A stretch of DNA of 40,895 nucleotides from an uncultured Eubacteriales bacterium. GTDB lineage: Bacteria; Bacillota; Clostridia; Christensenellales; Aristaeellaceae. The stretch is from positions 1 through 40,895 of the forward strand of contig CADAPM010000016.1 of NCBI GenBank assembly GCA_902789795.1, read 5' to 3'. A program made the translations under genes and the position numbers. This document shows positions 39,082-40,895 of this stretch, piece after piece; the first letter of the stretch is position 1; each line of letters begins with the position of its first letter. Below the pieces are notes generated by a model, which did no database searches, had not been told where the DNA came from, and saw only the letters and a list, made by a program, of their open reading frames with translations.

Positions 39082-40441
39082 TGTGTGGGGCGGCCTGAAC
39101 CTGATCGCGGTGCTGCTGATCAGCCTGCTTCTGGCCAATGTGCTCCTGAAGGTGATCCGCCCGCTGCGCGGCTCGCTGATCCCGACCTCGGTGCTGGGCG
39201 GCATGATCCTGCTGATCATCTCCGCGGTCTACCGGAATATCACCGGGGTGGACCTGTTTGATACTCCGTTTTTCGGCGGCCGGGGCATCACCAACCTGGA
39301 GATCATCACTTATCATACCCTGGCCCTGGGCTTCATCGCCTCCACGTTCAAATCGAGCCAGGGGAGACTGACCGGCCAGCGGATGAACGAGATCTTCAAC
39401 ACCGGCGTGACCACGGTGGGCACCTACCTGCTGCAGGGCATCTGCGGCCTCATCATCTCCCTGATCGCGGCGGCGGTGCTGCCGGGCTTCTTCCAGGCGG
39501 CGGGCATCCTTTTGCCCTTCGGCTATGGCCAGGGCACCGGCCAGGCCCTGAACTACGGCGGCATATTCGAGGCGGATTACGGCTTCACGGGCGGCAAGAG
39601 CTTCGGCCTCACCATTGCGGCCCTGGGCTTCCTGAGCGCCAGCGTGGGCGGCGTCATCTACCTGAACATCCTGAAGCACAAGGGCAGGATCGCTGTGGAC
39701 ATCGGCGGGGAAAAGGCGCTGCGCTCCGAGGACGTGCAGCGCGCGGACGAGATCCCCATGCAGGAGAGCATCGACAAAATGACGATCCAGGTGGCGCTGG
39801 TGGCGGTCACCTATCTGGTGACGTACCTGCTCATGTCCCTGCTGGGCTCGCTTTTGCCCGGCATGCGCTCCGTGATCTTCGGCTTCAACTTCCTGCTGGG
39901 CGTGCTCAGCGCCATCCTGGTGCGCAACCTGGTCAAGGGCATGCGCAAGGTCGGCATCGTCAAGAAGGAGTATGTCAACAATTTCCTGATGACCCGCGTG
40001 AGCAATTTCTTTTTCGATATCATGGTGGTGGCCGGCATCGCCGCCATCCGCCTGCACCTGCTGGAGAACTACTGGGGCGTCATCCTGATCATGGGCACGG
40101 TGGGCCTGGTCATCACCTTCGTCTATAATCATTATGTGGCGAAGCGCCTCTTCTCCGAATACCGCATCGAGCAGTTCCTGATGATGTACGGCATGCTCAC
40201 GGGCACCGCCAGCACCGGCATCATCCTGCTGAGGGAGGTGGACGGGGACTTCCGCACCCCCGCTTCGGAGAACATGGTCTACCAGAACCTGCCCGCCATC
40301 GTCTTCGGCTTCCCCATGATGATCCTGGCCACCCTGGCCCCGCGCAATCCCGGCCTGACTCTCCTGATCCTGACGGTGCTGTTCGTGGTGATGAACGTGA
40401 TCCTGTTCAGGAGCAAACTGTTCAAGAAAAATATAGCGTAA
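39059..40441 (+). CDS. gltS: GltS-type sodium/glutamate symporter family protein
   Basis: A 460-residue membrane protein of about ten to twelve segments in two inverted halves. Family motifs are IPTSVLGGMILL (early), LPFGYGQGTGQALNYG (in the first re-entrant region) and GMLTGTASTGIILLREVDGDF (second re-entrant region), characteristic of Na+-coupled glutamate carriers. GAAAGGGG lies about 5-6 bp before the ATG. Overlap with the acyltransferase gene implies co-transcription and perhaps coupled translation, although no shared function is obvious. Substrate specificity beyond the family is not certain. Confidence 0.85.
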   Translation: MENFWDYSVWGGLNLIAVLLISLLLANVLLKVIRPLRGSLIPTSVLGGMILLIISAVYRNITGVDLFDTPFFGGRGITNLEIITYHTLALGFIASTFKSSQGRLTGQRMNEIFNTGVTTVGTYLLQGICGLIISLIAAAVLPGFFQAAGILLPFGYGQGTGQALNYGGIFEADYGFTGGKSFGLTIAALGFLSASVGGVIYLNILKHKGRIAVDIGGEKALRSEDVQRADEIPMQESIDKMTIQVALVAVTYLVTYLLMSLLGSLLPGMRSVIFGFNFLLGVLSAILVRNLVKGMRKVGIVKKEYVNNFLMTRVSNFFFDIMVVAGIAAIRLHLLENYWGVILIMGTVGLVITFVYNHYVAKRLFSEYRIEQFLMMYGMLTGTASTGIILLREVDGDFRTPASENMVYQNLPAIVFGFPMMILATLAPRNPGLTLLILTVLFVVMNVILFRSKLFKKNIA

Positions 40442-40466
40442 CGGGGGAGAACTTCCTCATTTCCGG

Positions 40467-40497
40467 AAAAACGACGCTGTCAAAGGCGCCGTTTTTT
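40467..40497 (+). terminator. Terminator after the GltS-like gene
   Basis: ACGACGC (40471-40477) pairs with GCGCCGT (40486-40492) with one A-C mismatch, preceded by an A run and followed by TTTTTT. The 70 bp after it, up to the next promoter, show no feature. Confidence 0.7.
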
Positions 40498-40569
40498 GCT
40501 GTGGGTGCACTGCATGTTTTCGATATCCAGTGGTCAAAAATCCGTAGTTTGAGCGGCCAGTACTTGTAA

Positions 40570-40598
40570 TTGACCCTTTTTTCGGCCTGTTGTATAAT
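40570..40598 (+). promoter_or_regulatory. Strong sigma-A-type promoter of the papain-family gene
   Basis: -35 TTGACC (40570-40575), a 17-bp spacer and a perfect -10 TATAAT (40593-40598), 51 bp upstream of the ATG at 40650. Confidence 0.8.
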
Positions 40599-40649
40599 GA
40601 TTTCCGGCGATTACAGCCAACAGAAGCTTTGATAGAAGGATGTGCGACG

Positions 40650-40895
40650 ATGAAAAAAACGATCCTGCTGCTGATGATCATGAGCCTGCTCCTGACCGTG
40701 TGCCTGCCCGCAGGCGCTCTGGATGCTCAGGCCGAAGGGACGGCTGAAGCGGAGCTCCCCGCGTCCTTTGACCTGAGGAGCGTCGATACGGACGGGGACG
40801 GCGTCGGCGACCGCTGCTATGTGACCCCGGTCAGGTTTCAGAATCCCTTCGCCACCTGCTGGGTCTTTGCGGGGATATCCGCCGCGGAAATCAGC
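40650..40895 (+). CDS. Secreted papain-family (C1) cysteine peptidase, 5' part (runs off the window)
   Basis: The first 82 codons are present, with the frame open to the window end. Residues 1-29 are a signal peptide. LPASFDLRSVDTDGDGVGDR (36-55) matches the start of the mature C1A domain, normally P.sfDWR, but carries a calcium-loop-like DTDGDG insert. RFQNPFATCWVFAG (62-75) supplies the oxyanion Gln64 and nucleophile Cys70 followed by Trp71, at papain spacing. The enzyme would cut proteins at the cell surface or outside. There is no propeptide of papain length between signal and domain, as in many bacterial C1 proteins. GAAGGA lies 9 bp upstream of the ATG. The catalytic His and Asn are beyond the window. 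Confidence 0.85.
   Translation, partial: MKKTILLLMIMSLLLTVCLPAGALDAQAEGTAEAELPASFDLRSVDTDGDGVGDRCYVTPVRFQNPFATCWVFAGISAAEIS

Overview
The window (about 41 kb, G+C rich) reads as chromosomal DNA of an uncultivated or little-known Bacillota/Clostridia species from a plant-fibre habitat such as a rumen or gut. The basis is the gene families (CUT1 ABC transporters, DUF896/YnzC, DUF1934/YwiB, an XRE-AbrB regulator), strong GGAGG ribosome sites, sigma-A-type promoters with 17-bp spacers and Gram-positive U-tailed terminators. The species is inference. No tRNA, rRNA, CRISPR array, transposase or prophage gene was found.

Layout. 1-2000: 3' part of clpB with its terminator. 2020-2216: a palindromic intergenic repeat. 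2261-3735: a promoter, a hairpin leader and a MATE exporter. 3802-5618 (minus): ABC-2 ATPase, permease and an XRE-AbrB regulator. 5861-23570: a large beta-mannan/glucomannan locus. It holds a secreted GH5, a secreted GH26, a solute-binding protein fused to carbohydrate-binding-like domains, a first permease pair, a membrane-anchored NHL-TPR protein, a Yip1-type membrane protein, a DUF5696 protein, a second permease pair, a secreted protein with three near-identical Trp-rich modules, and a second solute-binding protein. 23712-25769: GH130_2-type phosphorylase and a LacI regulator. 25954-30719: a pseudo-M1 peptidase, a GT2-GtrA fusion, a phosphodiester-glycosidase-domain protein, a divergent Lgt-like protein and DUF896. 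30777-33852: ECF sigma factor, probable anti-sigma factor, DUF1934, an unknown protein and an MBL-fold hydrolase. 33858-34018: a strongly structured candidate non-coding RNA. 34018-37642 (minus): mannobiose/cellobiose 2-epimerase, GH130_1 phosphorylase and two small membrane proteins. 37852-40441: PlsC-like acyltransferase and GltS-like symporter. 40650 to the end: start of a papain-family peptidase.

How it fits together (inference on established pathways). GH26 and GH5 cut mannan or glucomannan outside the cell. The binding proteins and two CUT1 permease pairs import the oligosaccharides, using an ATPase encoded elsewhere because none of the MsmX type lies here. Inside, the 2-epimerase turns Man-beta-1,4-Man into Man-beta-1,4-Glc, GH130_1 phosphorolyses that to mannose-1-phosphate and glucose, and GH130_2 phosphorolyses longer manno-oligosaccharides. 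The LacI protein is the likely local regulator.

The best candidates for something undescribed are: (1) the two-permease-pair operon with the NHL-TPR, Yip1 and DUF5696 proteins between the pairs; (2) the RNA at 33858-34018, whose nested helices use G-U pairs that make sense only on the + strand; (3) the triplicated Trp-rich secreted protein; and (4) the pseudo-M1 / GT2-GtrA / phosphodiester glycosidase / Lgt-like cluster.
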